This document shows, in pieces, positions 25,071 to 32,942 of a DNA stretch of 46,640 bases (position 1 is its first letter; every line of letters starts with the position of its first letter). Position numbers and translations under genes: made by a program. The stretch is taken from assembly GCA_046590705.1 (NCBI GenBank), contig JBKJUK010000256.1, forward strand, positions 1 through 46,640, given 5' to 3'. Below the pieces are notes generated by a model. The model had not been told where the DNA came from. It did not search any database and saw only the letters and a program-made list of their open reading frames with translations. The DNA comes from JBKJUK01 sp046590705 (GTDB lineage Bacteria; Acidobacteriota; Thermoanaerobaculia; Gp7-AA8).

Positions 25071-25209
25071 GCTCCCTCACGGCCGTTCCATGGAACTCAA
25101 CGTAGAGAGCGCGCCCCACGAACGTACCTGCTGCTAGAGACGCTCCAACCATGCGTTTTCTTGCGCAGCGCAGCCATCGCCTGCGGCAGGCAGAACCGCT
25201 CGACGCTGC

Positions 25210-25215
25210 TACAAT
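25210..25215 (+). promoter_or_regulatory. -10 box implying leaderless mRNA for the antitoxin-like gene
   Basis: TACAAT is followed by six bases (CTGCCC) and ATG 25222, the same geometry as at purB and the FtsB-like gene. Confidence 0.55.
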
Positions 25216-25221
25216 CTGCCC

Positions 25222-25389
25222 ATGCTTTCAGGCAAGAAATCCGAAGGTCGCACGTCGGTCGCTCCGAAGGGTGTCGATAGAACGGCAATTCGCCGTCTTC
25301 TGAAGCTCACTCCTGCCGAGCGGGCACGCGTCGCCGTCGAAGAAGCGCGAAACCTGCAGATTCTCGACGAACGTCTTCCTCCGCGATGA
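25222..25389 (+). CDS. Small protein preceding a nucleotidyltransferase (putative antitoxin partner)
   Basis: This 55-residue protein begins MLSGKKSEGRTS, has a basic N-terminal third, and a helical C-terminal part, RRLLKLTPAERARVAVEEAR then NLQILDERLPPR. The LTPAERARVA-EEARN pattern suits a short helix that docks on a partner protein. Its TGA overlaps the ATG of the next gene (ATGA), so the two are coupled. A small helical protein coupled to a nucleotidyltransferase-fold protein recalls toxin-antitoxin modules; that function is inferred from layout only. The promoter geometry and coupled overlap make it a real gene despite its size. Confidence 0.62.
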   Translation: MLSGKKSEGRTSVAPKGVDRTAIRRLLKLTPAERARVAVEEARNLQILDERLPPR

Positions 25390-25880
25390 CCTTCGCAGTC
25401 TTCGACCCCCTCCGAGCGCTGGGCCTGCTTCTCAGGGGCGGCGTCGAATTCGTCGTAATCGGTGGATTTGCAGCGCGAATCTGGGGTTCCCCAACGATCA
25501 CCAACGATCTCGACATCTGCTACTCAACGACTCGGTCCAATACAGAAGCACTTGCGCGGGTACTTCTTTCGCTGAATGCGCGACCACGCGACTTCGACAC
25601 TTTTTTGCCATTCATTCTAGATGGACGCACCATCGCTCTCGGCGGAAGCTTCACCTTCGAGACCGATGCAGGCAACATCGACTGCCTTGCTACGCCTGCT
25701 GGGACCAACGGTTTTAAAGATCTCGAGCGCGAAGCAACGATGATTGATCTGGGAGAACAGCTGCAGGTTCGCTTCGCGTCGGTGGACGACGTCATTCGCA
25801 TGAAGCGTGCTGCCGGTCGAAAGAAGGATCTCATCGAACTGGAAGTCCTTGAAGCACTCAAAGCGGAGCGCGAACGATAA
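25386..25880 (+). CDS. Nucleotidyltransferase-fold protein (putative toxin of a two-gene module)
   Basis: The 164-residue protein has the polymerase-beta-like nucleotidyltransferase core. FVVIGGFAARIWGSP is the GG/GS strand-turn, TNDLDICY gives the first two metal aspartates, and GNIDCLA offers the third carboxylate. Helices follow, including VDDVIRMKRAAGRKKDLIELEVLEAL, a pattern shared with AbiEii/MenT-like and related uncharacterised nucleotidyltransferases. Some such proteins transfer nucleotides to tRNA or to partner proteins and act as toxins. It overlaps the small upstream gene by four bases. A housekeeping role is not excluded. Confidence 0.72.
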   Translation: MTFAVFDPLRALGLLLRGGVEFVVIGGFAARIWGSPTITNDLDICYSTTRSNTEALARVLLSLNARPRDFDTFLPFILDGRTIALGGSFTFETDAGNIDCLATPAGTNGFKDLEREATMIDLGEQLQVRFASVDDVIRMKRAAGRKKDLIELEVLEALKAERER

Positions 25881-25921
25881 GGGCAGGACCTGAACAGGCT
25901 TGTGATTTGCCAGCAGCTGTT

Positions 25922-28807
25922 TCAGTCGCTGCTGCCATCACGCGCGATGAGAAGTGCCAGTGGGAATGTTCGCAACAGAGATGCTAAAGGCACCTGTCCC
26001 GATTCGCGGACGCTGACCGTCTCGCCCGTGAAGGCGTTGGTCCATTCTCGCGGTGCCGCGGTCGGAAGGGTAATGAAAGTGTCTTTCCAGATTTCGGCGC
26101 CAATCGGGAATCGCCCCGGGCGAGAGAGCCTGGTCACGAGCCGCGGGACCACTGCCAGCACGGCCTGGTGGTCGGTGCGACGAATGAGACTCACCACGCT
26201 CTCACCGCACGATCCACTCGACAAAAGCGGCTCGTACGATCCGTATCTGAAGACCGAAGGCATGGCGTTCCGAATTGCCAGCGTTCTACTGGTGACGAAC
26301 AACTTGATCTCGCCGTTCTGCCAGTTCCGGAGAAGCGCATTCACCTGAGGTTTGCCGGTCTCGCTCCGGTGACGGTCGAGGATCTCCGTGCGCAGCGCGT
26401 AGTCGACTGGACGACGGTTGTCCGGATCCACCAGACTGAAATCCCACAACTCACTACCCTGATAAAAATCGGGAACTCCCGGTGCAACGCACTTGAGCAG
26501 TAGCGCCGAGATGGAATTCGTCGCTCCATGAAATGACGTAAAGCTCGCGAAGCGGTGAAAATCCTCGAGAAACTCTGTGTTCTCCGCAGACAAAATTCCT
26601 TCGATGAATCTCTTCACCGCAGACTCGTACCCTGCATTCTGCTGCAGCCAGCTCGTATGTACCTTGGCCTCCCGAAGCGCTTTTTCCGCGAACTGCAGCA
26701 TCCGTCCAACCAGCCCTTCCCGTTGACCAGCATCGAATGGCCAGACTCCGACCAGCGACTGATAGATCAGCAACTCTTCGTTTGCATCGGGAATCTGCTG
26801 CCCCCCGATCGAGGTGCGGAACGGCGCGTTCAGCCTCATCCACTTGCGAACGTGTTTCGCCCATCGCTGAGGAATCTCAGAAAGAACATGAATCCGAGCG
26901 CGCGAATCTTCACTTCGTTTCGTGTCGTGAGTGGATGACGCATTCAACGTGGATGGCCAGCTCTCGAGTACGTGCAGATTGTGACGATGAAAGGTTTCGA
27001 CTGCGTCGACTACCGAACTTCCCGGCTCACCACCGACTTCATTCATCGAGATGAGACGGTTGTAGTTGTAGAACGATGTGTCCTCGACCCCTTTGGCCAT
27101 GACCGGTCCGGTGAACTGCTGCCAGCGCATCACAAAACGAAGCCAGGAATCCGCCTGATCAGACGCGTAATGAGGCGGCTCGACCAACAGCACTTTCCTG
27201 ATGAATTCGAACAGGCGATCATCGATTGGAGTCACGCTGCAGGCCAGCAGGCTTGATCCTTCCTCCTGCCGCATCGCTTCATTGCGCTGCCGCGCATGGG
27301 CGATGGCATTTTCGATCCGATCACGATCGCGCGCAGCAATGCTTACATCACGTTCATAGGTGCGATACACGGCCAGGCAGGCTGTGACTTCAGCGAGGGC
27401 TGCATGCAACTCCGAGGGTGAAAAGTCACGCGCGTTTCTTTCCTTACTGGCCAGCTGCCAGAGTGCGTTGCCGAGCCCGCGCATCTCACCGTAGAAGAGA
27501 GTCTCGATGACCAACCTTTTCTTCTGGTACACCATCGATTCGAAATCGCGATCAGTGCCGGTCGTTTCGGCATAAAATTTCGACAGGAGATCGAGTCCGA
27601 CCGGATCAATGAACAGCTGATCACACCTGGCGATGAACTCGTACCCTGTCGTTCCGCTGCAGGCGAAATCAGAAGGTAACGTCTCGTCTGCCGCCAGGAT
27701 CTTTTCGACGAGTACATAAAACCCGAGACGCTTTGCATCAGGGGTCCATCCTCGTCCCAGCCTGGCCTGCAGTTTTCGGAGGTGACTGGCGGGGTCGAAC
27801 AAACCGTCAATGTGATCCACGCGAAGTCCGGTGATTTTCCCCTGCTCCACGAGTTGGATGACTCTGGACATGCGCGCTTCAAAAACTTCCGGTTCTTCGA
27901 CTCGCACTCCAACCAGGTCGGCCACATCGAAGAACCGCCGATAGTTGATGCTTTCACCGGCGATGCGCCAGTAGGCCAGCCGGTACCACTGCAGCTCGAG
28001 TACGTCGTCGAGCGCGTCAAAACTCGGCCTGTCGCCGCCTCTTCCGTTCAGTTGCTCCAGAGCTTTCTGTACTGCTGCGTCGAACGTCGCGTCGCTTCGG
28101 CTGAGACGCCAGAGCGTTTCCTTGAGGAACCTGCTGTTCACCGTCGGCTCGGCTGCGTGGTCTGCTGCCAGAGCAGGCAACCTCTCCACCAGATCGGTGA
28201 GCTCGAGCGCTGCCGTGGTCATGCCTGCGTCCTGTTCCAGGACTTGCAGAATCATGCGAAGAATCGGTGGCCAGGAACGTGTGGAAACGGGGAACTGCCT
28301 GTCGTAGTAGTTGATCGTGAAGCCGCCCTCGTCGAACCGCAGGATCAGCTTTCCACCTTCGAGCTCTTCTCCATACGGTCTGCCGAGAATGGGGAGTAGA
28401 ACCTTCCGTTCCGGACCGCTGTCGAGTGGACTCCAGTCGATGTCGAAGTAATTGACGAAACGGGAGCCCGGTCCGTTCTCCAGGACACTCGTCCACCAGG
28501 CATTATCAGGGCTCGCGGCCATGTGATTAGGAACCACGTCGAGGAGAAACCCCAGCTCGTAACGGCGTGCAGTCGCGCTCAGCTTCTCGAACTCAGACTC
28601 CCCGCCGAGATCTTCACTGATGGCCGTAGAGTCCACCACGTCATAGCCGTGTGAACTTCCGCCGCGGGCCCTGAAGATTGGCGAGGCGTACAGGTCAGTG
28701 ACCCCGAGGTCGGCCAGGTAGCGGGCAATGGACTCTGCCTGCGCGAACGTGAAGTCTCGATTGAATTGCAGACGATACGTTGCCGCAGGAATCCGGAGCT
28801 GGCTCAT
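25922..28807 (-). CDS. treY: Malto-oligosyltrehalose synthase
   Basis: TreY turns the reducing-end alpha-1,4 bond of a maltodextrin into alpha,alpha-1,1, leaving maltooligosyl-trehalose. The 961-residue protein starts PAATYRLQFNRDFTFAQAES, the family hallmark, and continues YLADLGVTDLYASPIF and GSSHGYDVVD. GH13 motifs visible are DVVPNHMA, ITGLRVDHIDGLFDP (nucleophile Asp) and VEKILAADETLP (acid Glu), then the long TreY-specific insert before SSTHDTKRSEDSRARI, the region of the transition-state Asp. The frame is open far upstream to 29248, but ATG 28807 overlaps the treZ stop as ATGA and begins exactly where the family begins. It is the last gene of the operon. Confidence 0.93.
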   Translation of the reverse strand: MSQLRIPAATYRLQFNRDFTFAQAESIARYLADLGVTDLYASPIFRARGGSSHGYDVVDSTAISEDLGGESEFEKLSATARRYELGFLLDVVPNHMAASPDNAWWTSVLENGPGSRFVNYFDIDWSPLDSGPERKVLLPILGRPYGEELEGGKLILRFDEGGFTINYYDRQFPVSTRSWPPILRMILQVLEQDAGMTTAALELTDLVERLPALAADHAAEPTVNSRFLKETLWRLSRSDATFDAAVQKALEQLNGRGGDRPSFDALDDVLELQWYRLAYWRIAGESINYRRFFDVADLVGVRVEEPEVFEARMSRVIQLVEQGKITGLRVDHIDGLFDPASHLRKLQARLGRGWTPDAKRLGFYVLVEKILAADETLPSDFACSGTTGYEFIARCDQLFIDPVGLDLLSKFYAETTGTDRDFESMVYQKKRLVIETLFYGEMRGLGNALWQLASKERNARDFSPSELHAALAEVTACLAVYRTYERDVSIAARDRDRIENAIAHARQRNEAMRQEEGSSLLACSVTPIDDRLFEFIRKVLLVEPPHYASDQADSWLRFVMRWQQFTGPVMAKGVEDTSFYNYNRLISMNEVGGEPGSSVVDAVETFHRHNLHVLESWPSTLNASSTHDTKRSEDSRARIHVLSEIPQRWAKHVRKWMRLNAPFRTSIGGQQIPDANEELLIYQSLVGVWPFDAGQREGLVGRMLQFAEKALREAKVHTSWLQQNAGYESAVKRFIEGILSAENTEFLEDFHRFASFTSFHGATNSISALLLKCVAPGVPDFYQGSELWDFSLVDPDNRRPVDYALRTEILDRHRSETGKPQVNALLRNWQNGEIKLFVTSRTLAIRNAMPSVFRYGSYEPLLSSGSCGESVVSLIRRTDHQAVLAVVPRLVTRLSRPGRFPIGAEIWKDTFITLPTAAPREWTNAFTGETVSVRESGQVPLASLLRTFPLALLIARDGSSD

Positions 28808-30669
28808 GACTCTTCGGGTACTTCCAGAAGAAGAAGGAAAGACGCTGCAGGAAGCTCGAGCTCGTACTCGCCCCGTGAGCGCAGCGTCAGCTCGGAAGCC
28901 TCGACCGATCCTCCGAATTCTACTGAGGATGAGTTCAGCTCTACCCGCCAGTTGCCAGCCGGCAGCGGAAGAAACCGACGCGCAGGTTTCTCGGAAAAAT
29001 TGTAGATCGCAGCCACTCGACTCTCGTCGGTTCCTCGCACCATCAGCAATAGACCGCTGCTCTCGAAAGGCCAGGCTGCGGTGGATGAAAGTGAGGGGTC
29101 GGCCAGCGCCGGAAGTTCGAAACGTAACTGCAATAGTCGTTTGTACAAAGTTCTCAGGGCCGACGGCCGCGGCGCGTCCCACTTCCACCCGATCCTCGAT
29201 TGCTCGTACGTGCTCTCTGCGTGCGGATCGGGCACTTCGCCTTTCCATTCGAATCCCGCAAACTCTTCGCGCCTGCCGCGACGGACGGCCTCGACCAGAT
29301 CATCGTCGGAGTGATGCATGAAATAGAGGAAGGGCGCGGTCTCGCCGTATTCCTCCCCCATCCAGAGCATGGGCGTCATCGGAGCCAGCAGCATCACTCC
29401 GGCTGCTAACTTCAGCTTGTCGAAGGAGACTAGCGTCGAAAGGCGCTCTCCGCGCATCCGGTTCCCAACCTGATCATGATTCTGGATCGAGATCACGAAC
29501 TGCTCGCCGCGTCTGGTCGCTGGCGGTGCACCGAATCGGCGCTTTCGGAACTCCGAGTACCTTCCAGCGTAGAGATAACCGTCCCGCAGCACAGTGGCCA
29601 GGTCAGAGACTTTTCCGAAGTCGGCGTAGTAGCTTTCCTGTTCGCCGGTGAGAAGCGTATGCACGGCGTGGTGAAAGTCATCCGCCCAGTGCGCGTCGTA
29701 GCCCAAACCGCCATGCTCCAGCGAGCGCAGAACGATCGGATCGTTCAGGTCACTCTCCGCGAACAGATGCACCATGCGCCCCAGTTGTCGCGCCATCCGA
29801 TGAACCTCGTCTGCGAGTTCCGCAAGAAATGGTCGAGCGGAATGGTCGACGATTGCATGCACGGCGTCGACGCGCAGTCCATCGATGCGAAACTCAGAGA
29901 TCCACATCAGTGCCGATTCGATGAAGAAACTGCGCACCTCGTCGCTGTACTCACCATCGAAGTTGAGCGCCGCTCCCCACGGGGTTCTGTACCGCGCCGT
30001 GAAGTACGGCCCGAAGTCGTTGAGGTAATTGCCCTCAGGACCGAGGTGGTTGTAGACCACGTCGAGAATGACGGCCAGACCTCGCTGATGCGCTGCATCA
30101 ACCAGTCTGCACAACCCTTCACGTCCGCCGTATGAATCCTGCACAGCGAAGGGATAGACGCCGTCATAACCCCAGTTGCGGGTACCTGGAAACTGGGCGA
30201 CGGGCATGAGTTCGACGGCGGTGACGCCGAGGTCGGCCAGTGCGTCGAGACGTTCGATGACGGCGTCGAATGTACCTTCAGAGGTGAACGTGCCCACGTG
30301 TAGTTCGTAGATGACGTAGCCTTCCAGCGGCATGCCCCTCCACTCGTTGGCCACCCATGCAAAGGGCGTCTCATCGGGAACCGAGGTCGGCCCATGAACA
30401 CCCTCGAGTTGAATACGCGAAGCCGGATCGGGTCGGTCTGGCCCACCTGACATTTTGTAGAAGTATTCTGCACCGGGGCCTACTGCATCAGTTTCAAGGT
30501 TGAAGTAGCCGTTCCGACCGCGTTCCATCGGAAGCAACCTTTCAACCGGTGACGTCAGATGGAGCATCACCGAGTCGTGCTGCGGTGCCCATACCCGGAA
30601 GTGTGTGCGATCGTCTTCCAGCTGTTTCGCGCCGAGGCGAAGGCGGTTCTCCCGTAGCTTTCTGGTCAC
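28804..30669 (-). CDS. treZ: Malto-oligosyltrehalose trehalohydrolase
   Basis: TreZ releases free trehalose from maltooligosyl-trehalose. The protein has 621 residues. An N-terminal CBM48-like domain (THFRVWAPQHDSVMLHL) precedes the GH13 barrel: VIYELHVGTFTSEGTFDA, LDVVYNHLGPEGNYL, FRIDGLRVDAVHAIVD (nucleophile), HLFAESDLNDP (acid; TreZ-type AESDLND) and SIQNHDQVGNR. A C-terminal beta domain closes the chain. GTG 30669 overlaps the glgB stop by four bases (GTGA), and the last bases overlap treY. The longer frame to 30975 is antisense-like and has no family similarity. Confidence 0.93.
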   Translation of the reverse strand: MTRKLRENRLRLGAKQLEDDRTHFRVWAPQHDSVMLHLTSPVERLLPMERGRNGYFNLETDAVGPGAEYFYKMSGGPDRPDPASRIQLEGVHGPTSVPDETPFAWVANEWRGMPLEGYVIYELHVGTFTSEGTFDAVIERLDALADLGVTAVELMPVAQFPGTRNWGYDGVYPFAVQDSYGGREGLCRLVDAAHQRGLAVILDVVYNHLGPEGNYLNDFGPYFTARYRTPWGAALNFDGEYSDEVRSFFIESALMWISEFRIDGLRVDAVHAIVDHSARPFLAELADEVHRMARQLGRMVHLFAESDLNDPIVLRSLEHGGLGYDAHWADDFHHAVHTLLTGEQESYYADFGKVSDLATVLRDGYLYAGRYSEFRKRRFGAPPATRRGEQFVISIQNHDQVGNRMRGERLSTLVSFDKLKLAAGVMLLAPMTPMLWMGEEYGETAPFLYFMHHSDDDLVEAVRRGRREEFAGFEWKGEVPDPHAESTYEQSRIGWKWDAPRPSALRTLYKRLLQLRFELPALADPSLSSTAAWPFESSGLLLMVRGTDESRVAAIYNFSEKPARRFLPLPAGNWRVELNSSSVEFGGSVEASELTLRSRGEYELELPAASFLLLLEVPEES

Positions 30670-32930
30670 GGCTTTTCTCGTCGCAGGAAGACCGCCCCCA
30701 GCGGAGGAATCGTGAGATTCAGCGCGAAGCGACGCCCATGCTGAGAGATCGGTGCCGCCTCCACCCTTCCCATGTTCCCCTGACCGCTTCCGCCGTAGAT
30801 CTCTGCATCGCTGTTGAGAATTTCCGTCCAGAAGCCACCCGCATCTGCCCCAATGAGATAGTTCGTGCGCGGGACAGGCGTGAAGTTGAAAGCGGCCACG
30901 ATGTCCTGGTCGCCTTCGAAACCATGACGAATCAGACTGATGACACTCTGCTCTGAATCGTCGCAGTCGATCCATTCGAAGCCGTGCGGATCAGAGTCGC
31001 GGCGATGCATGGCCGGATTGTCGCGGTACATCGCATTCAAATCGGAAACCCAGCGACGCAGAGCCCCGTGAATCGGAAACTCCAGCAGATCCCAGTCCAG
31101 AGCACGGTCATGACTCCACTCCCGCCACTGGCCGATCTCGGCGCCCATGAACAACATCTTCTTTCCGGGCTGTGCATACATGTAGGCGTACAGCAGCCGC
31201 AGATTGGCGAACTTCTGCCAGTCGTCGCCCGGCATCTTATTCAGCAGCGAACCCTTGCCATGAACCACCTCATCGTGGGAGAGCGGCAGCACGAAGTTCT
31301 CGGTGAAGGCGTAGAGCATTCTGAAGGTCAGCTTTCCATGATGGAACCGGCGATGCACCGGCTCGGTGGACATGTATTTGAGCGTGTCATGCATCCAGCC
31401 CATGTCCCACTTCATGCCGAATCCGAGACCTCCAAGGTGCGTCGGACGCGACACCATGGGCCAGGCCGTCGACTCTTCAGCGATGATCTGTGTATCAGGT
31501 GCAATCTGATGGAGGTCCTCGTTCACACGACGCAGGAACGAGATAGCCTCGAGGTTTTCTCTGCCGCCCCACTCATTGGGGATCCACTCGCCTTCCTTCC
31601 GCGAGTAATCGAGATAAAGCATCGAAGCTACGGCGTCCACACGCAACCCGTCCGCGTGGTACTTGTCGACCCAGTAGATGGCGTTGCTGAGCAGGAAACT
31701 ACGAACCTCGTTGCGTCCATAGTTGAAGACCAGGCTTCCCCAATCGGGCTGGAAACCCTGACGCGGGTCTGCATGTTCGAAGAGATGCGTCCCGTCGAAG
31801 TACCCGAGGCCATGTTCGTCGCTCGGAAAGTGCGAAGGTACCCAGTCGAGCAGTACGCCGATCTCCTGCTGATGCAGGTAGTCGATCAGATACATGAGGT
31901 CCTGCGGGGTGCCGAACCTGCTGGTTGGCGCGAAGTATCCGGTGATCTGATAACCCCACGACGCGTAGTATGGATGTTCCATCACCGGCATGAATTGAAC
32001 ATGCGTAAAGTTCATCTCACGCAGGTAAGCAGCGAGTGGTTCGGCGAGATCCCGGTAGCTCAGGGAATGACCGTCGCGATGCATCCACGAGCCTATGTGC
32101 ATTTCGTAGATCGACATCGGCGACTGGAGAGAGTTGCGTTCGCCCCGGCCCTTCATCCACTCGGAGTCTTTCCACTCATACTCGAGATCCCACACAACCG
32201 ATGCGGTCCTCGCCGGCACCTCATGCATGAAGGCGAACGGGTCCGCTTTATCGACGCGGTAACCGTTATGCAGCGAGAGGATGTTGTACTTGTAGACCGT
32301 GCCTCGCTGCAGACCGGGAACGAAACCTTCCCAGAGACCTGAGCCGGCCACCGCCCTGAGTCGATTGACTCCCGGAGTCCAGCCATTGAATTCGCCGGTC
32401 ACCGAGACTTCGGCCGCATTCGGCGCCCAGATCCCGAAGTGAACTCCCTGCACCCCGTCGACCTTGACGACCTGTGATCCCAGTCTCTCGTACAGGCGCT
32501 GATGCGAGCCTTCGTTGAAGAGATAAATGTCCTGCTCCGTGATGAAGCAGGGATTGTCTTCAGAGCGCTCGACGAAGAGCGCCGTTTCTTCGCGGCCAGG
32601 TATACCGACGACATGTGCGCTCTGCTCGGTCGAATGCAGTTGGATCTCATCGGCGTGTGCTCTCAGCGCCCGCTCGCTCTCCAGCACCTCGACGACCGTG
32701 TGGGCCACGGCTGCCATGTCGTTAGCTGCTGCCTGCAGCAGCTTCTTGACGTTCTTCGCAACCTTGGCGATGGCAGGTCTCGAAGGCTTCGAGGTTGCAG
32801 CCTTGCTCTTGCGAGGTGTCGCGCCAGCTCCAGCGCTCATCGTTCGCTTCTTCGGTGATTCAGCGATCACTGGTTTCGTCGGAGTCGCGGTTTTCTTCGT
32901 GACAGGTTTCGGATCTTTCTTGTCAGCCAT
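30666..32930 (-). CDS. glgB: 1,4-alpha-glucan branching enzyme with lysine/alanine/proline-rich N-terminal tail
   Basis: GlgB makes the alpha-1,6 branches of glycogen-like glucan. The 754-residue protein has the N1 region, a CBM48 domain (GVHFGIWAPNAAEVSVTGEF), and the GH13 barrel: PMSIYEMHIGSW, LLDWVPSHFP, YHADGLRVDAVASMLYLDYS (nucleophile), IAEESTAWP (acid) and LPLSHDEVVHGKGSL. The C-terminal beta domain ends IPPLGAVFLRREKP. The first about 60 residues are unusual: rich in Lys, Ala, Pro, Thr and Ser (KKDPKPVTKKTATPTKP, TPRKSKAATSKPSRPAIAK), like the tails of bacterial histone-H1-like proteins. It starts 12 bases after treS-pep2 ends. Confidence 0.94.
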   Translation of the reverse strand: MADKKDPKPVTKKTATPTKPVIAESPKKRTMSAGAGATPRKSKAATSKPSRPAIAKVAKNVKKLLQAAANDMAAVAHTVVEVLESERALRAHADEIQLHSTEQSAHVVGIPGREETALFVERSEDNPCFITEQDIYLFNEGSHQRLYERLGSQVVKVDGVQGVHFGIWAPNAAEVSVTGEFNGWTPGVNRLRAVAGSGLWEGFVPGLQRGTVYKYNILSLHNGYRVDKADPFAFMHEVPARTASVVWDLEYEWKDSEWMKGRGERNSLQSPMSIYEMHIGSWMHRDGHSLSYRDLAEPLAAYLREMNFTHVQFMPVMEHPYYASWGYQITGYFAPTSRFGTPQDLMYLIDYLHQQEIGVLLDWVPSHFPSDEHGLGYFDGTHLFEHADPRQGFQPDWGSLVFNYGRNEVRSFLLSNAIYWVDKYHADGLRVDAVASMLYLDYSRKEGEWIPNEWGGRENLEAISFLRRVNEDLHQIAPDTQIIAEESTAWPMVSRPTHLGGLGFGMKWDMGWMHDTLKYMSTEPVHRRFHHGKLTFRMLYAFTENFVLPLSHDEVVHGKGSLLNKMPGDDWQKFANLRLLYAYMYAQPGKKMLFMGAEIGQWREWSHDRALDWDLLEFPIHGALRRWVSDLNAMYRDNPAMHRRDSDPHGFEWIDCDDSEQSVISLIRHGFEGDQDIVAAFNFTPVPRTNYLIGADAGGFWTEILNSDAEIYGGSGQGNMGRVEAAPISQHGRRFALNLTIPPLGAVFLRREKP

Positions 32931-32942
32931 CAGGCCCCCACT

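Noticed and set aside
30984..32342. Long plus-strand ORF of 452 residues
   Set aside because: It is wholly antisense to glgB. Long antisense frames are common in this GC-rich DNA, and the glgB frame has every catalytic motif.
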